Origin: Anaerolinea sp.
GTDB lineage: Bacteria > Chloroflexota > Anaerolineae > Anaerolineales > Anaerolineaceae
Assembly (NCBI GenBank): GCA_029975965.1
Contig: JARKOV010000130.1
Span: 1 to 64,000, forward strand
DNA length: 64,000 nt
Direction of reading: 5' to 3'
Shown: positions 51,942 to 60,759 of the stretch, piece by piece
How positions within the stretch are numbered: position 1 is the stretch's first letter
How the letters are laid out: each line of letters opens with the position of its first letter
Made by a program: the position numbers and the translations under genes
Notes under the pieces: model-generated
What the model saw: only the letters and a program-made list of their open reading frames with translations
What the model was told of the DNA's origin: nothing
Databases searched by the model: none

Positions 51942-52169
51942 ATGTGCTCCTCTATCACCTACCGCATTGTGGTCAAGGGGCAGATCGGGACGGCCTGGTC
52001 GGATTGGTTCGATGGTCTGCAGGTCCGTCCACAGCCGGACGGAACAACCCAGCTCGCCGGACCGCTCACCGATCAGGCCGCCCTGCATGGGGTGCTGGCA
52101 AAAATCCGCGACTTGAATTTGACCTTGATCTCGGTGGAGCTGCAATCGGGTCGGGAAAGGATCGCATGA
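51942..52169 (+). CDS. Small protein of unknown function
   Basis: Unrecognised protein of 75 aa, beta-strand-rich and soluble: SITYRIVVKGQIGTAWSDWF, then LQVRPQPDGTTQLAGPLTDQ, AALHGVLAKIRDLNLTLISV. The shape recalls small ferredoxin-fold or BON-like modules but no family can be named. It follows the membrane pair by 12 bp with GGGG in front of the ATG (a GTG one codon before is possible). Confidence 0.65.
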   Translation: MCSSITYRIVVKGQIGTAWSDWFDGLQVRPQPDGTTQLAGPLTDQAALHGVLAKIRDLNLTLISVELQSGRERIA

Positions 52170-52227
52170 AGCACTGCACCAGGAAAAACCGCAGGAGCGA
52201 TGCCATCCCCATAGCCCTCACCCGGCC

Positions 52228-53592
52228 TTAGCCCTCGAAATAAACCCCACGCGCTTCGAGTGATTGCCTCAACAGCGCATATGGGAGCCGGCGAGTCCCC
52301 AGTCCCTGGGCTGCGCACAGCGCCGCCGCCGTCCCGGCGGCCTGGCCCTGGGCCATGCAGCAAACCGTGTTGCGGGTGGACATGTGCGCGCGCTGGTCGG
52401 AGGTGATCAGCATCCCGGCTGCCAGGAGGTTCTCCACCCCCTGGACGCACAGCGCCCGGTACGGGACACCATAGGTGCCGCCGTTGCGCACTTGATAACG
52501 GGGCGCGAAATCGTGAAAACCGTACGCCAGGACGTCGTCGGCAAAGTGCCGGCCCTCGATGACATCTTCGTGGCTGATGTCATAATCGCAGGCGATCACC
52601 CGCGCGCGGCGGATGTTCAACGACGGGCTTGTTCTGGCGATGAAGGCTTTTTCGCATCCAGGCACATACTTGCGAAACAGGTCGATCGCCTTCACCTGCC
52701 GCCTTCGCAGCTCCAGCTCAGCCTTCGCCACCGCGTCCCGGTCGGTCGGGCTGACCGGCATTTTCAAATTCAGCTTGATGAACATGAAATAATCGTCGTG
52801 GACGGTGGTGGTCACGAAGGACATCCCGATTTTGCGCGCCTCCTCGCGGAAGCTTGCGGGCAGTTTCGCGGCGTCCGCGTCCAGGCGCACGATTCGTCCC
52901 GGTTTCCCGCTGCGCAGGCCTTCACTGTACTGGCTGACGGCACCCCATGAACGCAGAAATTCTTCGTACTTCTCCAGGTTGACCCCGCCGACGCCGATGC
53001 TGTTGGCCACCTCGTAGTCGTTCGGTTCGCTGAACTGCGCGCCGGCGTAAGCAGACAGGTCCCCATAAGCCGTGCAATCCACGAAGGCCCGCGCGTATAA
53101 GGCCTCGCGCCCGGAGCGGCTTTCGGCGGTAATCCCGCGCAGCCAACTCCCATCCCGGATGGCGCCGGTTAGCAGGGTGTTCACGCAGATCGAAACGCCG
53201 GCTTCTTCGAGCATCTCGAACACCACCAGCTTGTACAGCTCGGTGTCGATGGCCGTGCAGACCGAGTCGTAGTCGAAGCCAACCGTCATTTCGGCGTGCC
53301 CAGAAGTCCCTCCGACGGTCATCAGCCGGTCGACAATCTCCTGGGGAATCCCGCGCACCACCTGGCGCTTCTCCACCCCGGGGAACGCCTTCCACAGGTT
53401 GTAGAAACTGTGCAGGGCTGTTCCACCCTCCACCACCGTCCCGCCCGGGTATCCTTTCGCCTCCACCAGCGTGGTCTTGGCGCCCTGGCGGGCTGCGGCG
53501 ATTGCGGCGACCACCCCCGCGGTGCCTCCGCCTACGACGACGACGTCGCTCTCTCGGACGGGCAAATCTCGCGCCGGCTCGCTGTAGATCAT
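52228..53592 (-). CDS. FAD-dependent oxidoreductase
   Basis: Flavoprotein of 454 aa, FAD_oxidored/GIDA-like. Dinucleotide fold VVVVGGGTAGVVAAIAAARQ, then AKGYPGGTVVEGG, and the C-terminal FAD segment GVENLLAAGMLITSDQRAHM, followed by MAQGQAAGTAAALCAAQG. Cytosolic, no signal. CAAAGGAGAGTGAC selects the ATG at 53592. It diverges from the epimerase-kinase operon, which suggests that it oxidises a sugar or polyol of that pathway; the substrate is unknown. Confidence 0.82.
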   Translation of the reverse strand: MIYSEPARDLPVRESDVVVVGGGTAGVVAAIAAARQGAKTTLVEAKGYPGGTVVEGGTALHSFYNLWKAFPGVEKRQVVRGIPQEIVDRLMTVGGTSGHAEMTVGFDYDSVCTAIDTELYKLVVFEMLEEAGVSICVNTLLTGAIRDGSWLRGITAESRSGREALYARAFVDCTAYGDLSAYAGAQFSEPNDYEVANSIGVGGVNLEKYEEFLRSWGAVSQYSEGLRSGKPGRIVRLDADAAKLPASFREEARKIGMSFVTTTVHDDYFMFIKLNLKMPVSPTDRDAVAKAELELRRRQVKAIDLFRKYVPGCEKAFIARTSPSLNIRRARVIACDYDISHEDVIEGRHFADDVLAYGFHDFAPRYQVRNGGTYGVPYRALCVQGVENLLAAGMLITSDQRAHMSTRNTVCCMAQGQAAGTAAALCAAQGLGTRRLPYALLRQSLEARGVYFEG

Positions 53593-53881
53593 GTCACTCT
53601 CCTTTGATTGGTTTCCCACGCAAAATTAAATTTTATAGTTTGCCCCAGTCTTTGGAACCGCCCACTGTTCATCCACGCATACGCATTGATGAAGGCTCTA
53701 TATAATTATAGGCAGACAACCTGGAGCGACGATCGATTTTGTAGCAGCCGGTGATGGAGCACGGAGGATGGCAATGCCGGCAACCAGGCTTTTTTATCAA
53801 AGGCGCGGGCATCTCGACGGCGCAAGCGCTCAGACCGATTGCGGAGCCTGGTTCGCCAGGCAAAGGCGAGGGAAACCGACC

Positions 53882-54937
53882 ATGGTCAAAATCTTTGAGC
53901 AAGAATTGAGCAAGGCCGAGCTAATCAGCCGGGTGGGACAGATGGACCAGTTGGCCGGCATCCGCCTGGTGGAAGCGAGCGAGGGCAAAGCGCGCGGCTG
54001 CCGCCTGCTGGACGTGTGGACCGGGAACGGCTTGAGATTCCAGGTCAACGCCGATCGGGCGCTGGACCTGTCCGCTGCCGAATTCCGGGGGATACCACTG
54101 GCCTGGCGTTCGCCAGCCGGAGACGTCCATCCCGCATATTACGAGCCTTCCGGACTCGGCTGGCTGCGCTCGTTCCCCGGCGGTCTGCTCACCACCTGCG
54201 GGCTGGACCAATTCGGCCTGCCCTCCGAAGATGGCGGCGTGGGTTTTGGCCTGCATGGGCGGATCAGCAATGTGCCCGCCAGCCAGGTGAACCACCGCGC
54301 ATACTGGGATGGCGACGCCTACCAGCTCGAGATCACCGGCGAGATTCGCCAGGCGGCGCTGTTTGGAGAGAACCTGGTGCTGCGGCGCAAGATCGCCACC
54401 AGCCTGGGCTCGAGCAGCGTGCGCATCGAGGATGTGGTCACCAATGAAGGTTTCGAGCCCGCTCCCCATATGCTGCTGTATCATTTCAACCTGGGCTTTC
54501 CGCTGGTCAGTGAGCACAGCCGCCTGGACTTGATGGCCCTCGAAACCCTTCCCCGCGATGACGCCGCCCGCTCCGGCCTGGCAGATTGGCACCGTTTCCA
54601 GACGCCCACCCCCGGCTACCGCGAGCAAGTTTTTATCCACCGGCCGGTGGCAGATGCAACCGGCATCGCGACGATCGAGTTGGTCAACCCCGACCTGGGG
54701 GTCGGATTGCGATGGCAATATGCGATAGATGACCTTCCCTATCTGATGGAATGGAAGATGATGGGCGCAGGCGCGTACGTGGTCGGCGTCGAGCCGGCAA
54801 ACTGCGATGGCCTGGGTGGGCGAGCCGCCACCCGCGCCCAAGGTGGGCTGCCGGTGCTCGAACCCGCCGAGAGCCGCGCCTACCGCATCGATCTCGCGGT
54901 GATCGAGATCGAGCAAGACAAGGAGCCAGGACCATGA
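53882..54937 (+). CDS. Aldose 1-epimerase-like protein (DUF4432)
   Basis: Beta-sandwich protein of 351 aa from the galactose-mutarotase superfamily. It has NADRALDLSAAEFRGIPLAW, PGGLLTTCGLDQFGLPSEDG, FGLHGRISNVPASQV and a late HMLLYHFNLGFPLVSEHS with likely catalytic His/Glu. Longer in-frame starts upstream lack a ribosome site. It overlaps the kinase by ATGA, so it likely equilibrates the anomers of the kinase's sugar. Confidence 0.8.
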   Translation: MVKIFEQELSKAELISRVGQMDQLAGIRLVEASEGKARGCRLLDVWTGNGLRFQVNADRALDLSAAEFRGIPLAWRSPAGDVHPAYYEPSGLGWLRSFPGGLLTTCGLDQFGLPSEDGGVGFGLHGRISNVPASQVNHRAYWDGDAYQLEITGEIRQAALFGENLVLRRKIATSLGSSSVRIEDVVTNEGFEPAPHMLLYHFNLGFPLVSEHSRLDLMALETLPRDDAARSGLADWHRFQTPTPGYREQVFIHRPVADATGIATIELVNPDLGVGLRWQYAIDDLPYLMEWKMMGAGAYVVGVEPANCDGLGGRAATRAQGGLPVLEPAESRAYRIDLAVIEIEQDKEPGP

Positions 54938-56433
54938 GCTTCCTGGGGATCGACGTGGGCACCAGCGGGTGCAAAGCGGCGGTGTTCTCTGAAAACGGCG
55001 AGCAACGGTCGCTGGCCTACGAGGAATACGATTATCAGCACCCCCAGCCGGGCTGGGCCGAGCTGGACACATACGCCGTGTGGACGCAGGTGAAGCGCAC
55101 CATCCGCAAGGCGGTCGCCGAAGCCGGCGGCGATGAGGTGCGCGGGCTGTGCGTTTCCTCGATGGGCGAAGCAGTCGTGCCGGTGAGCGCCAGCCGCGAG
55201 ATCCTTGGGCCGTCCCTGCTCAGTTTTGATGCCCGCGGCGATGATTACCTGCCCGACCTTGGCAGCCGGATGACCGCCAGCCGGCTTTACCAGGTCAACG
55301 GAAACACCCTGGGCAGCCCATACTCCCTGACCAAGCTGATCTGGCTCAAGCGCCGCCGTCCCGAGCTGTACCGGCGCACGCACGCCTTCCTGCATTGGGG
55401 TGCGTTTGTCGCCTTCATGCTCGGCGCGGACCCATGTGTCGACTACAGCCTGGCCAACCGGACACTCCTGTTTGACATCGAAAAGGGCGGCTGGTCCGGT
55501 GAGCTGCTGGATTGGGCTGGCCTCGACCGCGAGAAGTTGCCTGCTACCGTCCCGTCCGGGCAGGCGATCGGAGCGCTCTCGCGCACCGGCGCGGAGGAGC
55601 TGGGCCTCCCGGCGGGAACCGCCATCATCAGCGGCGGGCACGACCAGTGTTGCAATGCGCTAGGCTGCGGGGTGATCGCACCGGGCAGCGCCATGTACGG
55701 CATGGGCTCGTACCTGTGCGCGGTGCCTGTATTTTCCCGGCGACCGGATGCGGAGCGGATGATCGAGTGCAGGCTGAACACCGAGCATCACGCCGCGCCC
55801 GGCCAGTTTGTAAGTTTTATCTACAACCAGGGCGGGGTGCTGGTCAAGTGGTTCCGCGACACCTTCGCCCGTGCCGAGGTCCAGCGCGCGGTTCAGAGCG
55901 GGCAAAGCCTGTACCCGGCTTTGTTCGCAGAAATCCCCGCAGAGCCGACCAACCTCCTGGTCCTGCCCCATTTCACCACCACCGGTCCACCGCGTTTCAT
56001 CACCGATTCGAGCGGGGTGATCGCCGGGCTGAAGCTGGAGACCACCCGCGGCGAGATCTTGAAAGGTATCCTTGAGGCGACCACGTTTTACCTGCGCGAC
56101 TGCTTTGAAAGCCTGCCCCGCGTGGGGATCGCGATCAACGAGTGCACCGCAGCCGGCGGCGGAAGCCAGTCGCCTGCGTGGGTGCAACTCAGCGCGGATA
56201 TCCTGGGCATCCCCTTCGTGCGCCTGCAGGTGCACGAGGCGGGCGCGCTGGGTGCCGCAATCCTGGCCGGGGTTGGCGCGGGGCATTTCTCCACCGTGCA
56301 AGAGGGCGTCAGCGCAATGGTTCATCGCAAGGACCGCTTCGATCCAGACCCGGCCAGGCAGCGACTCTACCAGGAGCGCTTTGAGAAGTATCGCACTTTC
56401 GCCGCGTCGATGGAAAACCTGCTGCGCAGGTAA
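54934..56433 (+). CDS. FGGY carbohydrate kinase
   Basis: Sugar kinase of 499 aa, distinct from the one at 35814. FGGY_N has FLGIDVGTSGCKAAVFS; catalytic Asp in ISGGHDQCCNALGCG; C-terminal ATP loop AAGGGSQSPAWVQLSADILG. Belongs to the xylulokinase/ribulokinase/glycerol kinase group. It starts inside the epimerase stop (ATGA), which fixes the start over in-frame readings further upstream. Phosphorylates a ketose or alditol, by inference. Confidence 0.87.
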   Translation: MSFLGIDVGTSGCKAAVFSENGEQRSLAYEEYDYQHPQPGWAELDTYAVWTQVKRTIRKAVAEAGGDEVRGLCVSSMGEAVVPVSASREILGPSLLSFDARGDDYLPDLGSRMTASRLYQVNGNTLGSPYSLTKLIWLKRRRPELYRRTHAFLHWGAFVAFMLGADPCVDYSLANRTLLFDIEKGGWSGELLDWAGLDREKLPATVPSGQAIGALSRTGAEELGLPAGTAIISGGHDQCCNALGCGVIAPGSAMYGMGSYLCAVPVFSRRPDAERMIECRLNTEHHAAPGQFVSFIYNQGGVLVKWFRDTFARAEVQRAVQSGQSLYPALFAEIPAEPTNLLVLPHFTTTGPPRFITDSSGVIAGLKLETTRGEILKGILEATTFYLRDCFESLPRVGIAINECTAAGGGSQSPAWVQLSADILGIPFVRLQVHEAGALGAAILAGVGAGHFSTVQEGVSAMVHRKDRFDPDPARQRLYQERFEKYRTFAASMENLLRR

Positions 56434-56505
56434 TCGCTGCGCCAAACTGATGCTGGGAAAATCTTCCCGCTCAACACGACCTGTTTGCGGTTCGGAGCAC
56501 CATAC

Positions 56506-56525
56506 AATATGGAGTAATCCATATT
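56506..56525. promoter_or_regulatory. 20-bp perfect inverted repeat
   Basis: AATATGGA and TCCATATT are exact complements around GTAA in AT-rich DNA between the kinase and the next membrane gene. It has the 8-4-8 layout of the operator at 31015-31034 but a different sequence. No U-run follows, so a regulator site is more likely than a terminator. Confidence 0.5.
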
Positions 56526-56714
56526 TAATACTGGAATTATTCACGTTTTCAGCTTAAACTAAAAACGTTGATCAAAGACGGCCTGACCCCCGTGAACGGC
56601 ATGCTCGTGCGCGAGCGACCCAGCATTCTGGTGCTCCCGGTCAAACGGACGGATTCAAAGAACAGGCAGGCCAACCACCGGAAGATCATGCTCGGATCGA
56701 GCAAGGAGAAAACC

Positions 56715-57428
56715 ATGGGCGGAGACAACAGGCTTGAGCATTGGGTAGACCCGGATGGAAAATGGTTGTACCAGGTGGGCGGCGTATCGGCGCTCCTCCT
56801 GGGTCTCGGCTATCTCATCACCATTCCTTTGTACGCCGCCGTGGGCGCAGCCCCGAGCGGCGCCGAGACACGGCTTATCTACCTGGCGGAGAATACGGCG
56901 GGGTGGTGGACCATCTTTGGTCTGATGGTCTTCACCGACTTTCTCTTCATCCCGGTCGGGCTTTCGCTTTATCTTGCCCTGAAAGGGATCAACCGGAATG
57001 TGATGCTTTTGGCGACTGCCTGGGTCGGGTTTTTCATTGCCCTGGATGTGGCAGTCACCTGGGGAAATTATGCCGCGCTCATCATGCTGAGCGGCAACTA
57101 CACCGCAGCCGCCAGCGAGGCCGAGCGGGCTATCGTTGTCGCGGCGGCGAATTACCCGGCCGCTCTGCTCGATTCCATCCTGGCAAGCATCTGCGCCATC
57201 TTTACCCTTTCCACAGGGATCCTGCTCACCGGCTGGGTCATGTTGAAAGGGGTTTTTAACAAGGTCACCGCGTATCTTGGCTTGCTCACCGGAGCCAGTG
57301 GAATCATCGCGGTGTTTGGACCGTTGTTTTTCAAGCCTCTGGATGTCTTCACCTACATCAACGCCCTTTCCGCCACCGCCTGGGTCTTCTTTGTCGGTTT
57401 TCGGTTGATACGCCTCGCGCGGCAATAA
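56715..57428 (+). CDS. DUF4386-like membrane protein
   Basis: Protein of 237 aa with about six helices (QVGGVSALLLGLGYLITIPL first, then FGLMVFTDFLFIPVGLSLYL). It resembles DUF4386 family membrane proteins of unknown function. AAGGAG before the ATG at 56715 fixes the start over a longer in-frame reading. It stands alone between the kinase and the MDR gene and has no clear functional link. Confidence 0.65.
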   Translation: MGGDNRLEHWVDPDGKWLYQVGGVSALLLGLGYLITIPLYAAVGAAPSGAETRLIYLAENTAGWWTIFGLMVFTDFLFIPVGLSLYLALKGINRNVMLLATAWVGFFIALDVAVTWGNYAALIMLSGNYTAAASEAERAIVVAAANYPAALLDSILASICAIFTLSTGILLTGWVMLKGVFNKVTAYLGLLTGASGIIAVFGPLFFKPLDVFTYINALSATAWVFFVGFRLIRLARQ

Positions 57429-57514
57429 CGCCGGGAGGTGCGCCGGATGCAACGCTTCGCCGTTTTCATTCCTGCCGGCGTTGGTGTTTCAAACACCCAG
57501 GGTATAGAGGAATA

Positions 57515-58504
57515 ATGAAAGCGATTGTTTACACGAGATACGGTCCTCCGGACGTGCTACAGCTCCAGGAAATCGCCCGTCCTGAGCCAAAGGACAACCA
57601 GGTGCTGGTCAAAGTGCAGGCGGCCTCGCTCAACGCGCTGGACTACCGCCGTTTCGAGTCGACCTCCCTGTTTGGGCGCATGATGGAAGAGAGGGTGATC
57701 AAGGCCACCGGCAAGGTGATCGGCGCCGACATCGCGGGGAAGGTCGAAGCGGTCGGCGCAAACGTTGCGCAGTTCCAGGTGGGCGATGAGGTCTTTGGGA
57801 TAGCCGCGGGTTCCCTGGGCGGGTTCGCCGAGTATGCCTGCGCTGCGGAAAAAGCCCTGGCGCGCAAACCGGCCAATGTGTCCTTCGAAGCGGCCGCTGC
57901 CGTTCCCGTTGCCGCCATGACCGCCCTGCAGTGCCTGCGCGATAAATGTGAAATCCGACACGGGCATACGGTGCTCATCAACGGCGCGTCCGGAGGTGTC
58001 GGCACGTTCATCGTGCAGATCGCCAAAGTCATGGGTGCCGAAGTGACGGCCGTGTGCAGCGCGCGGAACCTGGAGATGGCGCGCTCGATCGGCGCGGACC
58101 ACGTCATCGATTATACGTCGCACAATTTCACCCAATTGGGCCGGCGCTACGACCGGGTCGTCGCGGTGAACGGTTATCACCCACTGTTGGCTTACCGGCG
58201 ATTGTTAAACCCCGGCGGCAGGTACATCGCCCTCGGCGGCTCAATGGCGCAGATTCTGCAGGCGATGCTGCTTGGGCCGCTGGTATCCAGGTTTGGCGGA
58301 AAACAAATGGCCTTCATGGGCATATCAAAAGTTGACCAGAAGGACCTGGTCGCGCTGGCAGAGCTGCTCGCAGCAGGGAAAGTGAACCCGGTGATCGAGC
58401 GGCGCTACCCGCTGAGCGAGGTCGCTGCAGCCGTGCGCTACCTCGCCGAAGGCCACGCGAAAGGCAAGGTGGTGGTCCAGGTCACCCAGGATGCGCCGGA
58501 CTGA
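57515..58504 (+). CDS. Zinc-free MDR oxidoreductase (quinone oxidoreductase-like)
   Basis: NAD(P)H-dependent MDR protein of 329 aa lacking zinc ligands. GroES-like N-terminus (MKAIVYTRYGPPDVLQLQEI, GADIAGKVEAVG), nucleotide loop VLINGASGGVGTFIVQIAKV and a closing PLSEVAAAVRYLAEGHAKGK. Reduces quinones or enals in known homologues. Start ATG lies 18 bp after AGAGGAA-type sequence. It converges on the amidohydrolase, with a CCGGCC/GGCCGG stem at 58533-58551. Confidence 0.85.
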   Translation: MKAIVYTRYGPPDVLQLQEIARPEPKDNQVLVKVQAASLNALDYRRFESTSLFGRMMEERVIKATGKVIGADIAGKVEAVGANVAQFQVGDEVFGIAAGSLGGFAEYACAAEKALARKPANVSFEAAAAVPVAAMTALQCLRDKCEIRHGHTVLINGASGGVGTFIVQIAKVMGAEVTAVCSARNLEMARSIGADHVIDYTSHNFTQLGRRYDRVVAVNGYHPLLAYRRLLNPGGRYIALGGSMAQILQAMLLGPLVSRFGGKQMAFMGISKVDQKDLVALAELLAAGKVNPVIERRYPLSEVAAAVRYLAEGHAKGKVVVQVTQDAPD

Positions 58505-58542
58505 TCCTGGTCTACTGAATTCGTACCCACACCCGGCCCCGA

Positions 58543-59517
58543 TCAGGCCGGCGAACGGCCGTAAATTCGCTCGAAGTTCGTCGAGTAGATTTTCTCCAGC
58601 ACCTGGACGTCCAGCCCCAGCCCGCGCAGGCCCGAGAAGCCGGGCAGAGCCAGCTCGCCCCGTTGCTCGAGGCAGGCACGGATCATGGTGATCATATCGA
58701 GCATGAAGCGCATACCGTTCTCGCCGCGCTCGAGCACCCGCGTATCGGTGTCCGTCCCGTAGAAGATGCGATCGGCGTAGCGGGTTAAAAACGCGCGCGC
58801 CTGCACCGGGTCGCGGCTAAAATCGCGATACATGTTCGGGTGGGGCGTCAAATCAAAGCTGACCCGGGGGTGGGCGTCCAGAAACGCTGCCGCGCGTGGC
58901 AGGTCGTGCGCCAGGAAGTAGAAATGGGCAAAGGTGATGCGCAAATTGGGATGGCGCGCGAGAATCCGCTCCACTTCTGCATAAAGGCTTTCTTTGGAAG
59001 GATAAGAACCGTCCGAGTAGTCCCACCCGCTTTGCCTGGCCCAGTCCGGGCAGGCGGTGGCGTCCCAGAACTCATCCGGGTCGGCGACGTGGAAAACCAC
59101 CGGAAAGTCCTCGCGCTCCAGGGTCGCCCACATGCCCTCGTATGCGGGCGCGTCCAGGGGGATGGGCAGCAGCTTGCGCACCATCGGCTTGCCCTCGATC
59201 AGCTTCAACCCGTCAAACCCGGCCGTTTTGAGGTCGATGACCTGCCGAGCCAGAGTCTCCACCGGGTCCGCTCCGCCGAGAAGCACCGGGCGGTAATCCA
59301 GCGCGCCGGAGATATACGTCCGCTGCGGGTGGCGTTCCTTGAAGTACAGTGCCGCCGGGTTGTGGTTGCTCCCGTCGGGGTTGGGGATGCAGACCAGGTG
59401 CACCTTCTGGTAGGGCACGGCCTCGATGATGCGCCAGATGTCTGCCAGCCGCTCGGGGTGCACGAAGTGAATGTGGCTGTCGATGATCTTCAGGGGTAGA
59501 AACGCGGAGAAGTCCAT
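58543..59517 (-). CDS. Amidohydrolase (Amidohydro_2 family)
   Basis: TIM-barrel metal-dependent hydrolase or decarboxylase of 324 aa. Metal ligands: HxH in IIDSHIHFVHP (about 11-21), His in ITFAHFYFLA and Asp in RIFYGTDTDTRV. Members hydrolyse lactones, amides or decarboxylate aromatic acids. It is 4 bp behind the beta-lactamase-fold gene on the same strand, so it is part of the 58.5-64 kb minus-strand operon. Confidence 0.82.
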   Translation of the reverse strand: MDFSAFLPLKIIDSHIHFVHPERLADIWRIIEAVPYQKVHLVCIPNPDGSNHNPAALYFKERHPQRTYISGALDYRPVLLGGADPVETLARQVIDLKTAGFDGLKLIEGKPMVRKLLPIPLDAPAYEGMWATLEREDFPVVFHVADPDEFWDATACPDWARQSGWDYSDGSYPSKESLYAEVERILARHPNLRITFAHFYFLAHDLPRAAAFLDAHPRVSFDLTPHPNMYRDFSRDPVQARAFLTRYADRIFYGTDTDTRVLERGENGMRFMLDMITMIRACLEQRGELALPGFSGLRGLGLDVQVLEKIYSTNFERIYGRSPA

Positions 59518-59521
59518 CGCC

Positions 59522-60748
59522 TTAGCCTGTTCGAAGCGCCTGCAGCGCCAGGAGCTTGAATTCCAACGAGAGGGGCACAGAATCGGCGGGGATCAGTTGG
59601 ATCATCAAGACGCCGAGTGTGCCAGAGGCTGGATCGGCCCAAAACTCGGTGCCCGCCGCGCCGCCGGCGCCATAAGCGCCCTTCGAAGCGGGCAGCCCGA
59701 CCAGTGCCGGATCGGTGAGAACCCCCAGCCCATACCCGCTGCCCAGCCCCGACAGGCAGGCTTCCGGCGGCAACTGTTGGGTGGTCATTTTTTCCACCGC
59801 CGCGGGGCTCAAGATGCGCCGTCCCTGCCATTCGCCCCGGTTGAGCAGCATTTGGGCGAAGTGAAGCACGTCCTGCGCAGAGGAAACCAGCCCCCCGCCT
59901 CCCGACAGAAAATGCATCGGTCGCGATCGATCGATCCATTCGCGGCAGAGATATTCCGGCAGCTCCGGCAACCCCAGCCAGGCCAGCGGGCGCAGGTCGA
60001 CCAAAGGCTGCCCCTCCCTGGCCCAGTAAATCCCGGCGAGGCGCTCCAGGCTTTCGGGTGGCAGATTAAATGCCGTGTCCGGCATCTGGAGGGGGTTAAA
60101 GAAACGCTCTTGCAGGAAACGGTCGAACGGCCGGTCTGCGACCACCTCCACCACCCGGCTGAGCACGTCGAAAGCGAAGCTGTAGGTCACCCTTTCCCCC
60201 GGCTGGTGCAACAGCGGCAACCCGACCAGGCGCAGCATTTTCTCCGCCAGGGTTTCGTCGCCACGCAACAGCCGCTGCTGCTGGTAGAGCACGTCCACCG
60301 GCGTGATGGGGTCCAGCCCGTAAGCCAGTCCAGATGTGTGGGTCAGCAGGTCGTGGATGGTGAGCGGTCTGCACAAAGGCTCGGTGACCAGCCGGTCGCC
60401 CTCCAGACCGGCGAAGACCCGCAGGTCGGCAAATTCCGGCAGGAAGCGCGAAAGCGGGTCGTCGAGCTGCAGCAGGCCGTCGTCCCACAGAGCCATCACC
60501 GCAGCCGCCGTGATCGGCTTGGTCAGCGAATACAGGCGAAAGAGCGCATCGGGTCGCATGGGTTGGCGCGCCGCAAGGTCGGCAAAGCCGTGACAGCCCA
60601 GGTAACCAACTTTTCCATCACGAACCAGCATCGCCAGCACACCGGCGATTTTACCCTCACTCGTATACTGTTTCAGGCGGGCATCGATCCTGGCCAGGCC
60701 CTCAGCTGAAAAGCCGGCCTCCTCAGGGGAAATAGGAGAGAGCTGCAT
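59522..60748 (-). CDS. Serine hydrolase of the beta-lactamase class C fold
   Basis: Protein of 408 aa with no signal peptide, so probably cytosolic esterase or D-aminopeptidase-like. Catalytic SxxK is SLTK in LFRLYSLTKPITAAAVMAL. The Tyr motif is YSFAFDVLSRV, not the YxN of beta-lactamases, and the third motif reads GAGGAAGTEFW. AAGGAGTCAATCG precedes the ATG at 60748; a longer frame would overlap the upstream gene. Activity against beta-lactams is not implied. Confidence 0.82.
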   Translation of the reverse strand: MQLSPISPEEAGFSAEGLARIDARLKQYTSEGKIAGVLAMLVRDGKVGYLGCHGFADLAARQPMRPDALFRLYSLTKPITAAAVMALWDDGLLQLDDPLSRFLPEFADLRVFAGLEGDRLVTEPLCRPLTIHDLLTHTSGLAYGLDPITPVDVLYQQQRLLRGDETLAEKMLRLVGLPLLHQPGERVTYSFAFDVLSRVVEVVADRPFDRFLQERFFNPLQMPDTAFNLPPESLERLAGIYWAREGQPLVDLRPLAWLGLPELPEYLCREWIDRSRPMHFLSGGGGLVSSAQDVLHFAQMLLNRGEWQGRRILSPAAVEKMTTQQLPPEACLSGLGSGYGLGVLTDPALVGLPASKGAYGAGGAAGTEFWADPASGTLGVLMIQLIPADSVPLSLEFKLLALQALRTG

Positions 60749-60759
60749 CGATTGACTCC

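Noticed and set aside
58533..58551. CCGGCC/GGCCGG stem as terminator of the convergent MDR and amidohydrolase genes
   Set aside because: Stem overlaps the amidohydrolase stop and has no U-run; too short to claim.
59471..60709. Plus-strand open frame of 412 codons antisense to the serine hydrolase
   Set aside because: Low-complexity Gln/Arg composition, no family, and the opposite strand is fully explained.
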